Origin: Psococerastis gibbosa
Taxonomy: Eukaryota; Arthropoda; Insecta; Psocodea; Psocidae
Assembly: GCA_963971405.1 (NCBI GenBank)
Contig: OZ020491.1
Coordinates: 12,828,855-12,892,854 of the forward strand
Reading direction: 5' to 3'
DNA: 64,000 nt
Below the pieces are notes generated by a model, which saw nothing but the letters and a program-made list of their open reading frames with translations, was not told where the DNA came from and did not search any database. The translations under genes and the position numbers were made by a program. Position 1 is the first letter of the stretch, and every line of letters begins with the position of its first letter. Positions 11,501-22,500 of the stretch are shown piece after piece.

Positions 11501-13124
11501 GGTGTCCCGGGGAGGAGGGACTCCGGTGGCCCCTTAATTGCAGTCTTATAATTTATAAAGGCCGAGGCCAGATCATGGAACAGACGAAGCCAGGCCGATG
11601 TGCTGTGGCCAGTCTGAAAATATACATACAAAAGTTTCATCTACAATTGTGGTTGGCATCAAGAGTGACACTACGTAGACTTTGAACATGTCGACCGCAG
11701 CTGCTGACAAAACGTTTGGAATCAAAATGTCCTATCTGCATTAGCCATATTCTCTGACTGAAACTGCTGACATTCTCCATCTTGAGATAGTGGCCACTGA
11801 CTGCCGATTGTCATTACATAAATCAAGCAGTGCAGTGTTGATACTGAACAGATTGCCGCCAGTACACATGAAAGAGGATCTGGTATAGGGCGGTTTACCA
11901 GTCGTCCTAGGGCAATTAACAATCCCCATGAGCAATCCAGAGCATCACAATTATAGTCTGCCACGTACCATTATCAAACCAGTATCAGTATTTATACTAC
12001 AAGCCCCGAGTTCAGTTCCATCAGTGGTGAAAGGCTGAAGGAACTGTCCGCGTTCTAGGTTGAGCCTGTAGATGTCAGACCCTGCACCAACAACTAACAA
12101 CTCCGCAGACGGATAATGGTATTGCATTGATCGGCCAAACTTGGGAACGCGTAACCGATGATACCTGTAACATTCCAATAGACTTTCATTAGCAGATCAG
12201 TACAGTTTAATATTTTTTGTATACAATTTTTTTTTACGTACCGGTATGAGTAGGTAGGTACCCTTTTTGAATGCCTGTTGGTGAGGGGAAGTGTACCTTT
12301 ACAGAACTTTCAGAACATACATTAAGAGCAGACTTATTGACGCCTCACTATATAATTTGGATGAGTACGACCCCAGGAGCTGGACTATTTAAGTACCTCC
12401 TCCTTCTTTTGTACAAAACCCTCTCGGGTGGCTATTTTTGTTTGACACGGTCGATCCGGCTCTGGCTGGTCAGGGACTCTAATTTTTGTATTTGTATTTA
12501 CAATATCTAGTTTTCACTTATTTTTAGCTTTTAGTAAGACAGCCATTATAAAATGTATCAAATTATAACCGACCTTCCAGGTGCAGAGTGAAATTCTACG
12601 TATCGGTCGCATTGTAGAAAGACGAGTTTGCTATAATCTTCAGAAAGGATTTGTATGTCGACAACTTCGGAATCGAAGCAACGTTCAAACTTCAGTGATA
12701 GCTGATTTACGTCGAAACATTTTACACGCGGCTTATATGTTCCTGAAAAATAATACATTGCATACATTTACTCCAATTCTTAATAATTAAATTGGAATTA
12801 TTGGATAACAGCGGATGCGGGGAGTGTATGTATATAAAACAATGCAATGTGAACGTCAAAGTGTAGCCTGCAATAAAGTAGTTGCCAAAAATAGAAAAAT
12901 TGAAGGAACGTACCACATGCTATAATGTACTGTCCGTCAGGCGACATTTTCACGTTAGTGCTCACACCAGGCATATCGAATTCCTGTATAAGTTCAATTC
13001 TTCGTCTAATGTCAACATTCTTCTTCTGTAGGGCTCTTCGCTTTCTGTCACTAAGCCAGTCAGGTAATGACTTCCCAGCGCTCAAGTTGTATATTTTTAC
13101 ATTATTTGGGTCGGTGACTTCCAT
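5527..13124 (-). CDS. NOL10: Nucleolar protein 10 (NOL10)
   Basis: NOL10 is a nucleolar WD-repeat protein (yeast Enp2 family) needed for small ribosomal subunit assembly. Nine exons on the minus strand: 13124-12914, 12742-12574, 12164-11969, 11066-10843, 9262-9026, 8385-8148, 7812-7521, 7332-7083 and 5674-5527. They total 1965 nt and encode 654 aa with no internal stop, and each donor/acceptor is GT-AG. Family landmarks: K-I-Y-N-L-S-A-G-K-S-L-P at the start, D-V-R/D-I-R-R-R-I-E-L-I-Q in exon 1, Y-D-D-Y-K-F-V-T in exon 6, a NUC153-type motif L-T-D-D-R-F-K-S-M-F-x-N-P-D-F-Q-V-D (about residues 462-479) in exon 7, and a basic C-terminal tail in exon 9. The N-terminal half should form a beta-propeller. 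Introns carry MITEs (6048-6317, 10372-10753) and a TIR element (9324-10125). The start is the first ATG of the conserved N-terminus, 410 bp from the divergent inhibitor-2 gene. Confidence 0.96.
6048..6317. mobile_element. Palindromic MITE with unequal termini
   Basis: Flanked by TAA (6045-6047 and 6318-6320). The left end is GGCGGCTATCCCACCGGC, while the right end is the reverse complement of GGCGCCCATTCCACCGGC, so the two tips match different terminal variants of the family. The arms contain CAAATTTGCTTCACTAAAAT and AAGGAGACTATTATGTAGAT as inverted copies. The centre has GATGTCTGCTACCA, a partial core. Located in NOL10 intron 8. Confidence 0.85.
6655..6900 (+). repeat. Interspersed repeat, second copy at 50755-50935
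   Basis: Shared segments include GTGTGCACAG, GGGGAACATGGT, GTCACCTCCGA(C/A)TTAAT and GAATCCACTATAATCAGGAGG. The copies are similar in order but have indels. No open frame of note. It is in NOL10 intron 8, of unknown class. Confidence 0.6.
8496..8702 (-). other. Unexplained short ORF in NOL10 intron 5
   Basis: A 68-codon minus-strand frame whose composition looks protein-like (many L, D, Y, R and few low-complexity runs). It lies between NOL10 exons 5 and 6 but is not part of the NOL10 reading frame and NOL10 homologues have no insertion here. I do not recognise a family. It may be a scrap of a transposon protein or chance. Confidence 0.2.
9324..10125 (-). mobile_element. TIR element, reverse orientation
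   Basis: Starts TTGCTTTCCAATTTATACG and contains GTAGTATAAGGAAAGC, a segment about setting AAATTTTCGATT, and finally GATAAATTAGAAAGCATG followed by the reverse of the GGTCCGAGTTTACTC leader. This is the mirror image of the copy at 57181-58023. It includes a G run (9566-9580) and a C run (10029-10046) at equivalent places. No transposase frame is present, so it is non-autonomous. It occupies NOL10 intron 4. Confidence 0.75.
10372..10753. mobile_element. Palindromic MITE, close relative of 1205-1569
   Basis: Terminal GGCGCCCATTCCACCGAC with GGCTAGGGCTATTTACAAAAA inverted arms; the left arm keeps the complete ACGTGGTAGCAGACATTCAAG core and AGGTTTCCACCGACCTCGCA, which the left arm of the 1205 copy has lost. 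The outer flanks (TGA left, TTA right) no longer form a clean duplication. Located in NOL10 intron 4, next to the TIR element. Confidence 0.85.
11495..11622 (-). other. Possible orphan coding fragment
   Basis: On the minus strand, an acceptor-like TTTTCAG precedes an open frame beginning T-G-H-S-T-S-A-W-L-R-L-F-H-D and ending P-R-P-L-V-Y-C then TAA. It is unusually protein-like for intron DNA, but I do not recognise the family and no partner exon is nearby. It lies in NOL10 intron 3. It could be the end of a retrotransposon ORF or a pseudogene scrap. Confidence 0.25.
12300..12510 (+). repeat. Interspersed repeat with TTGTATTT tail
   Basis: Contains AGAACATACATTAAGAGCAG near its start and ends with GACACGGTCGATCCGGCTCT, GGCTGGTCAGGGACTC and a TTTTTGTATTTG tail. 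The same 3' part recurs at 41533-41605 and 22825-22860, and a diverged longer copy is at 14240-14490. The short size and the T-G-T-A-T tail repeats suggest a SINE. Located in NOL10 intron 2. Confidence 0.6.
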
Positions 13125-13534
13125 TTCATTAAATTAATAATTTTTCACAAAACTAAATTGAATTGAATTAAATTAAAACATATCGCACAAGCACATGTTT
13201 AAAATTTAACAACAGCATTCAGCCATGTTTGTTTTCAAACAATGTTTGGCATAGACCGAGGAATAATGACAAATATATCCACAGTTTTTAATTATTTTAG
13301 CATAATTTATGACTTTAATACCAAACTAAAATGTTTTTGCATAGTAATTATATGATTAAATATCAAAATACAACTTTTTTAGTTTAATTAACCACTTTTC
13401 CAAGATTAGTTGCTACTTGCTTGTTTACATTTGACAGCAGAAGATGGATTAATGTCAATCCGTAGTCTATATTAGTTTAGGTGTTCCGGATTATTTTATG
13501 CTAATTCCATTAAAATTAAGTGTTAATAAGTAAA
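13125..13534. promoter_or_regulatory. Shared upstream region of NOL10 and inhibitor-2
   Basis: This 410-bp interval separates the start codons of two divergent genes. It must contain both 5' UTRs and both core promoters. It is AT-rich with no repeat element and no clear TATA box at a convincing distance, so a dispersed bidirectional promoter is inferred from spacing alone. Confidence 0.6.
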
Positions 13535-16500
13535 ATGGAGAACAAGAAGCCGAATAAAGGTATTTTAAAGTCCTCATCAAGTTTTGACAAGCAGGAGAAG
13601 GAGCAAAAGTAAGTTCTCTTTCCCATAATTATGACTGGACATTGGGCGCTACAATATGATTGTTTTGCACTGTGACAACCTCAGTATGAACTATGAATAT
13701 ACTTGATTTCTATAGATTTATTGTTCGCAATTGTTAGAATTGAGCGAATTGTGAGCTGTTTGCAAGTTGAAAGTGTTGGTTGGGCCGGTTATGAATTTTG
13801 GCCAGGTTCTTCCTGCCCGCTTATATCTTATTTATTCAAACTAAGTGACAAATAGTTGCCAAATATTTTCCGTCTTCCTTTAGGTTACGATTATGCTGTT
13901 AGAGCTTCTTAAGTCTTAACAGAAGGTTTTGCTGGCATCTGAGTGGACCGGGCTGATGGCAGACATGGCAGTTAAGTTGAGTCCTGGAGTCTGGACTGCT
14001 GACTAGGAGCACTGTATTAATTAATTTTTTAATTATAATATATTAATGACGGCACCCAGAAGCTAGCCCTAGCTAGCTTGAAAATGGCATGAATATAACT
14101 GATTTAACTGATTAACTTGATATGCGCTGGGTGGGAGGGTTCGATGTGCCTAGGTGTCGTATAAAAACAAGTCTAGGGACTCCTACCCGATATTTGCACA
14201 CCGTTGCTATGATAAGTTGTTCGCAATGAGGCAGTTGGTTGCAGCCAGGCTTAGAACATATTTAAAGGAGATTTATTGACGTGCCCCTCCATAGCCGGAC
14301 TGAGTATGATCCCCCATTGACCTTTTACAATGAGTGACAGCAAGTTTTACAAAGTTACTAAGGAGACTAGTATGTATAACAGTATAACACAATTTCGGTT
14401 GGTTATTTCAATTTTATTATTTACTTGCAATATAATGTAACACGGTCAATCCGGTTTAGGCTGGTCTGGGACTATAATAATTATATTGTATTGCTCTTTA
14501 TGTACTTGATGGGCCCGCGGGAGTTGCAATCAGAACGCCTGGCATAAAAAAAAATCGATACACGGACGGTTACTAATTTTCTAAAAATACAAATTGGTCA
14601 TCGACTGTGTCACATGTTACAATCAGCACCAATAAATAAATAAATATATCATAGGGAATGCAATCAAAGGCCTTGCTTTGGTCACATGGGTTGAGTGCTG
14701 TACAGTCCTTGTCCAAATGCTGTCTTAATAGCGTGAATTAGGCATGATCGCAATACTAGTGGACCTCCCCCTGTGGAAACTATGTTGAGCACCAGACAAC
14801 TGATAGCAAAGGGTGCAAGAAAATTGAAAGGCGCAAACAAATTCATGACCGTAATAATCATACCAACACGTCTCTTTTCACTAGGCTCAGAATATATTAA
14901 ACCTATTCTGCAAGTATGCAATCAGCTGATTACAACTACTTTATTCTCTTTAAGGTTAGCTGTTAGCACCGTATTCCACCTTTCTCAGCTTGTCAGTATG
15001 GAATACAAAAAATGTCGATTAGTCATGCAGATGGTACTGTCGTTCCACAATAAAAATAAAATAAATAAATATTCACTTTATTTTAACATAAGGTACAAAA
15101 ATATACAGTATATCAAAAGAGTAACATGAAGTCATACCTTATGCAAAACAGCGTTACATTCACACACACAGACAAGCATTCAAAATCACAGATTCACACA
15201 TTCATACAAATAAAAACCATAAGTTATAATAAATTATGCCATTCACTGTTTAAAGTTGTGTCTATGTGTCGTAATTCATCTACCGCCTCTTCAATTGAAT
15301 AAAAACATTGTGTTACTAAAAAAGAGTGTAGCTGGACTTTATATTTATATATAGATAATAATTATGCCATATAACATTTAAATATACACATTAATTGCTT
15401 AAACATTATGACGCTTGAATCCTGGTTGAAGATGTAATAATAGGCCAATAAGCTAATTTGTATACAAGTCGTTACTTATATGCCAAATTTTATAAATTCA
15501 ACTTTTACTCAATTATTTAGGTTCCTTGAATGTTAAAAAAAAAAAAAATGAAATGTTGAGATTTTAAAACATCTTGCAGGATTACAAGGATTAGTAACAA
15601 GTAATAAGTACGTATAACCTGACAAGAACATATCTTTATATTAGTATTATAGACAACGTGTAGCCTACCGTAGAAATTTCTAACCGTTTACAGCTAATTA
15701 ATTGTAAATGAAGCTAAATTTATTGCTTTTGCCCTTGTTAAAGTATAGAATAGCTCTGACAGTTTTTAGTTATATGAATTTAGAACATTGAGAAATATGT
15801 AAGTATAAAAGCGGAAAGTACAGTACTCCAACTCTACTATTTTAATCATTTGGAACTGGATCCCATTTAAAAAATGAAATAATTGGGGTTTTCCAACAAC
15901 TTAGCTTATTTTCGACATTTAATTATTTTTAAATGAATGAAATGAGAAGTAGCCAGTATTGTACATAAAGTCACGGTTTACTGGACATCTGGATGAAAGT
16001 ACGCGGTTTATATTCGTTTCGGGCAGCAAAGTCGCGCATCGACTTAAACTTTTTGTCTCAAATTGGTTTACATAATAGGAATTCTACTGTAGTAATTTCG
16101 TTTTTTTTAGCACATTTTCTCAGCAAAATCCCTCTTTTTCTTTCGCTGACATTTGGGGCATTTAGTATCACTTTTCAAGCACTGTCCATGGTACACAGCA
16201 TTGCACTTATTACATCTATACACGGACCCCGCGTCAAACGGATAAATAACCTGTGGGTCACGACACAACTCGCAGATGAACCCCTTCTGCTTACATATCC
16301 AACACCCAATCACATGTCCCCTTGCCTGCTCTACTAATTTGCTGATCTCACTCTTTAGATAGCCCCCCGGGATCGCTGCTAAGTCAGCTAATGAATATTT
16401 ATCGGTTGCGAGGTAAAGATAGTCGCGCGCATTGATTTCAACGGATTCTTTACAAACCAGCAAATACTGGTTGAGAAATTTTAGTTGTCGGCGTACTTGT

Positions 16501-19500
16501 TCAATTTCTTTCAGCTCAGGTACTGCGTTGCTAAGTAAAGGATTCAATTCTTTCAAATCAAATACCGGCTCTTTGTATTGACTTGAAAGATATTCTAGAG
16601 CTCGTTTTCCAGAGGGGTATTTAGTGAAATCCCAGTTGTAAAGTACCCTTGCAGGCACGACCTGCGTATCGCCTAGGTGACAATTCTCACATAAGTATTC
16701 CCCGGTCACGTGACACAGAATGGCGGTACCGAAGTTGAGGCCTATAGATAATTGACAGTCAGCGCACTCAAACTTTTGTAATCTCAATCCTATTTCTTGT
16801 TGAATTGTTAATATAACATCTTGAATGTTTCGCTTGAGGTCTTCTTTTTGCTGTGGTTTCACCTTATCGCACTCCGGTAGACTCAGATCTGGTTCGTTAG
16901 TAGCGTAATTATGTCGAACCAACGTATTGAAGTCTTCAGATTCCTTTTTGTGACGATGTATCAATCCTGGCTTTGCTATTTGTTCCTCTTTCTCTTCGAC
17001 TTGTGCACTTCCTACATCTTTGACTTGTGTATCTTTTATATCTTCATAGCTGCGTTCATTCTGCAAGCATAAAATACACGTATAGGTAAAATTTTGAATC
17101 ATGTAAGTGCGTACAAGTGGCACATTAAAAATAAAAATAGAATTATAAAACAACTTTGCACTAAATAAATTTGTGGAATTAGTAGGCAAAAATCCTAAAA
17201 AAGGAGGTAATCCTGATAGAGAGATAATAATCTTACGGAAAAATGAAATCTATTTTTAGAAAAAATTAGATTAATAAACTTTATAAAATTAAATACAATA
17301 CAAGATATTTAATATGAGAGTCGGAATTAGTTCAAAGCTGTAACATAATTTTATTTTTATTGTATGTATCATGGCACAATGTGATTCGGAGGTTTATTTG
17401 TTTTCTGTCTAGAAATAGTGACGTTGGAAAATAACACGAGAACACATTCAGAATGCAAGAGGACATTGGTCAGAAAATCTTGGGAAGGAGAATGTTGCCT
17501 TTTGACTTGTACACCCTATGAGGTTCTGTAGGGACAGTTTTGGTCACTAGGTCTTCTTCTTCTTCTTCTTCCGGCTCTACAGCCCTTGGTGGGCTTTGGC
17601 CTGCTCGACAACACTCCTCCATTCTTCTCGGTTTTGCACAACGCTCCACCATCTGGAGACTCCCGACTCGCGAAGGTCATTCTCTAACTCGTCCTTCCAG
17701 CGGTCACTAGGTCCGCTGACGAAAAACCGATATCCATATTATTCAAAATGGCCGCCGTTTGCATGTGAAAACTAAGGTCTTAGCATCTAATTAATTCTTT
17801 TAATATTTTTTATAATATTTTTACTATGCCTGGACCTTATTTCGCTGCATATAATTTAATATATATATTCTCCATGATTTATAGAAAAATATCACTTTAA
17901 AATAATACATAAATAAAATAATTTTAAAATATTATTGAGGCTAACGAAAAATCAACACTTTGATATCTTAGCAACTGGTGCTGCCATCTACAAAATGACG
18001 TCACAAATGAACCTCATTGCATTAACCACATTGAGTGATAAGTTCCCAAAGCTCACCTCAACTGTATTTGGCTCTTCTGGAACATCGTATAATCTAGGGC
18101 TGACGCTTTCCACAAGAGAAGAAAAACTTCTGACCATTATGCTACGAACTTCTGTTTTCCCTAATTCATCTTCCTTGCGCTCTTCCTTCTCTTGCTGAGC
18201 TTCTTCCTTTGGTTCGCCCTTCCTGATGGACTCCAGCCAGTTCTCGATAGCTTGATCTGAGTCCATTACTACGAGAGAGTGCATGGACGAAGAGGCTGTC
18301 CGCAGACTCATAGTTCCATCATCTTCAATCTCAATCCCTCCAGCCACATCGACTGCTATTTGAACGGTTTCCCTCATAGCGGGACACCACACACCACTTG
18401 TGTGCAACGGTTCTGCACTCCATACGTTAAGAAGACTGCAAATGAAATACCATAACTATTATATATTTTAATCTTTTTACATCATAATATTATTAACCTC
18501 TGCTCTGAAGGTCTTCATCAATTTAAAGTACGTTTGTACCACGTTTAAATTTAATAACTTAAAACTTTAATTAATTTACTTTAAGTTTTATTTATTTATT
18601 TAATTAAGACATATTCAAAGAACCGGTACCAGCGAACCCGTAGATGCTTTCCTATTTATCCCTTACCAAACTATCAAGGGGCGAATCGGGTTTTGTTAAC
18701 ATTTAAAACGACTACAATACGATGTATGTGGATTTAAAGAAAATCGTTGGGCCGTTTTTGAGATTCATCAAAATCCACGGAGTTGTTTGTCCACAAGCCG
18801 ATGCACAGATAGAAAGACAGATATTTTTGATTTTTTGATATTTTTGGGTTCCTGGGACCGTGTATATCCACTGAAATCTCAAAATCAAAATTTTGACCGT
18901 CAGAAAGCTTTCCTTACACTAATGTAGGTCGAGCGGTTGAGACGACGCCCCAGTTAGGCGTAGATTATGGGTTCGAATCCCGCCAAGTCCAGTTTTTCTC
19001 TATCCTCTAATTTCAGTTCTAATGAAGGAAATGGGAAAGCAATAAAAAAAACGGTTACAAAGCTAACCAGTGCTTGTTAACTGGCACATTTTTTGCCATT
19101 TGTTGTAATCAAATAACGAAAAGAGTCAAGGAACAAGTGACATTGTCATGCCTTTTTAGGTAGTCCTTGGACAACTTAGGATCCTTGGGCATCAATACTT
19201 GGAAGGATGACATATTTCACGAGCATTTTACGTTGTATACTCACCTTGAATTGAGAGGCACATCAAAAGGCACTTGCATGAGCCCCTCCATGAGATGTGC
19301 CGCCGTGTCTAAGGCTTCTTTGTCCCTAAGGAACGCTTGCGGCCTATAATAGCGCGGCACCCTCTTATCAAAGGCAATGGTAGACATGTAGCTTGGCATG
19401 GCGGAGTCGTTGAGGGCAAGCCGTATCCATACCCTACTTCTACCGACTGGTGTATTAACGAGAGGTAGATTTAATATCTGTGCTTCCGTGTTCTGAAACG

Positions 19501-22500
19501 AAAAAAATTACGCAATGTTTGGGCGTATTTTGTAACAAAATATCTTTGTGTATTACTCAATCCAGTTCCTTTTGTTACCAAAGTGGGCGGAGCGTGTTAA
19601 ATGCTTGCCGCCACATTTGTAATATCCTTGTTAAATATTTGAAGATATTCGATTTTTGTAACACCTTTATTTTTCAATCATGTCTACTGACACAACTGAA
19701 TACTAAAAAAAAGTAAATTCGTGTCGGGGTGGTACTACCCGTGGTACAGGAGTTTTCAGGTTGCATCAACAGCCTCCTGTTTAACCTCTCGACAGTCAGG
19801 GAAGACTGCCGGGACCGCCGGCTTTACATGCCCTCCGAAGCATGGTAGTCAGAATATAAATAATTGTACCACTAGAAAATTTTGGCATTCGGGTGGGACT
19901 CGAACCAGTCACCTTCTGGATGATAGTCCGAGTCGTTACCTCTACGCCATTCTGACTACACTGAATACTACAACATGGTATATAATACGCTAATTTTGTT
20001 ACAATATTCACTTCATTTTCTCCTGTTCCCTGATGGGTCCAATTTCTAACTTGGTTCTGTGTTCGAAGTCGAACGTTATATACTTAGTCAGAGGCGTAAA
20101 GTTTTAGAATGATGGCGGGGGCAAAACTAAGTAGTCCTTATGACGTCATCAGGCAGGATAAGGAAAAATTGAAAATATAAGAGCATTTTAATAGATGTAA
20201 AGTATAGCTGTAGCTTTTACAAAGCTAAAAAAGGAATGCTTATATTTATTGCTGCAAAGGGGACCATGAAGTATGAAGCACGTCTTACAATGCCCGAGGC
20301 TGGGGGGGGGGGGGGGCGCTACGCCCCTGTACTTAGTTATTCTTTAAAATGGTTCGGCAGCGCAGTTAAGTACGCCCATGCAATAAAATCGGGAATTATA
20401 ATATGTTTAATACTTGAGTCAAATATAGCAAATAACTATGAAAAAAATACATGTAAAATATCCAAATTACGAAAGTAATCCAGTTTAGTCAAATAATCAG
20501 GGACGGATCCAGCCCATTTGGGGGGGGGGGGGGGTAGCTGAGGGTCAAATTAGGAAAACATATGTAGGGTCGACTAAATTAGAGCGTAATAACTTAATTT
20601 ACAATAGATTTACCAAATGTTTTTTTTTGGGGGGGGGGGGTGTATCCGTCCTTGCCAATAATGCTTATTTTTCGCATGTGTATTCATTTCTCTCTATGTT
20701 TGAAACGAGATACCCGTGCAAGTACCATACAGGTTGAGCAATTTGAAATAAACCTGGAATCTGCTATTATATTACAAACCGAGTAATTTTTATTTCTTGG
20801 TAGGTTCGTAGTTAATAGTCACCCCATGCACTCCTGCCCATTTCCAACAGATATGAACAATTGTTTGGAAGTTCTGACTAGTTCTTGGTTATCCGAAATT
20901 GAACAGTTAACAGTTATCGAGACCACTCATCATAGCAACAGGGTGTACATTGTTCTGGATGACGTCTGCTTTAAAAGTTGTCCGTTTAGTTCTATTACCT
21001 TGTGCGTTACTGAGCGCACTGCATTAAAGAAAGCAGGCGACGGCCTATGGTCGTCAGCAGCACTTATGGTTCTCCGGGCCGAGTCTAATATGCTGAGTTT
21101 GATGGCATGCAAGAAAATGGCTTCCAGTATGAGTATAAGAGACGTAATGCCCTCCTGTGTCGTACATGTCTCACTGGTCTGCGAGTAGAATAGCTGAACC
21201 TCTTTTACTGCGTGTGACAGCTGACGCAGTAATGTCTCCTTCAATAGTGACTCTGTGTCTTTTTCCTCCGGCGTTGTCGACCACATTACAAGAATGTAAC
21301 TACAAACAAATGTGTACTTTTATTATCTAATTCAATATTTTAAAAACATCTAAATGAACCCCTACAAACCTTGCGTTAGATTGCATGCCTTATTTAACAA
21401 TAAATTGTTATTAGGCTTAAATACGTATAGTTTCTTCCATGTGATCCATTGTTAGAGGTTTTTAAGGCGTGGAATTCAAAATGCGTACCCTTAAATCAGT
21501 AGCTTCGATAGGCAACTGATGATTTGTAGTACTACTACAGAAATGCAGCCAAAATTGGGGGGAGCCATTGTTAATTTTGGTTGGACTTGGACAATGAGTG
21601 AAAAGGCTAATTTGCAGTGAAATTAAATGGATTTTAATATCTATCTTATGCATTAGGACACGATTATAGCTGAAGACAAAAGGAATCAGTTGGACTATGA
21701 CTTCTTCCCAGAGCATTTGTTGTATTGCCACAGAATACCATAACATGACGTATTGTTTGTTAAGAGAGAAATAGGATGTTACCTGCAAAATTATTAGTAT
21801 TTTTCTGAACACATCACGCCTTATTTTAACCAAATTGGTAAAAACTGTGATTGACTTTATTTAAACTAATTAGAAACTGTAAAACATCTGTTTTTTTTTA
21901 ATTTATATTTACAAGACAGACTAATGTTGATTTCTGAGGTCAGCATCGTCTGCTTTAATTAGATGCTATGCTTCTCTTATGCAGAATGAAAAAATGCCCG
22001 CCATTATTTGAATTTCTACGAAGTGTGCTTTTAGTTGAACTGGCTTCTTTTTATTAATGTTTATTTATTAAATAGTTAAATAGTATTAGGCCATTATTCG
22101 CAGTTATTTACATATAAATACATGCGTCATTAACAAAAAGAACTAGAATTAAAACCTGAAAAGCAAACTTATATTTATTTTATTTTTTAGGCGTAAAGCT
22201 ACAAAATGGGACGAAATGAATATCATTGCGACGTTTCATCCACCTGACAAAGACTACGGGCATATGAAAGTGGAAGAGCCGAAGACCCCGTTTAACTTTG
22301 ACTATGATGTGTCAGATGGAGCTGGAACCAGTGGTCAAATAGATCTCGACGAACTAAGACATAAGTAAGTTATGTTATAAGTAAGTTCAGTTTTTTATGC
22401 AGGCTGCAAATTTTTCAACTCCCTACCTAGGAATGTAAGAGGGAAAAACAAGAAAGAGTTTTTAAAATATCTAAAAAAAAATCTGATTGAAAAATCGTAC

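Noticed and set aside
20930-20998. Extra residues after S-V-T-H-K in the PLEKHM1-like first exon
   Set aside because: CACAAG/GTAATA is a good donor, joins in phase to exon 2, and the following bases belong to a repeat also found near 55261.
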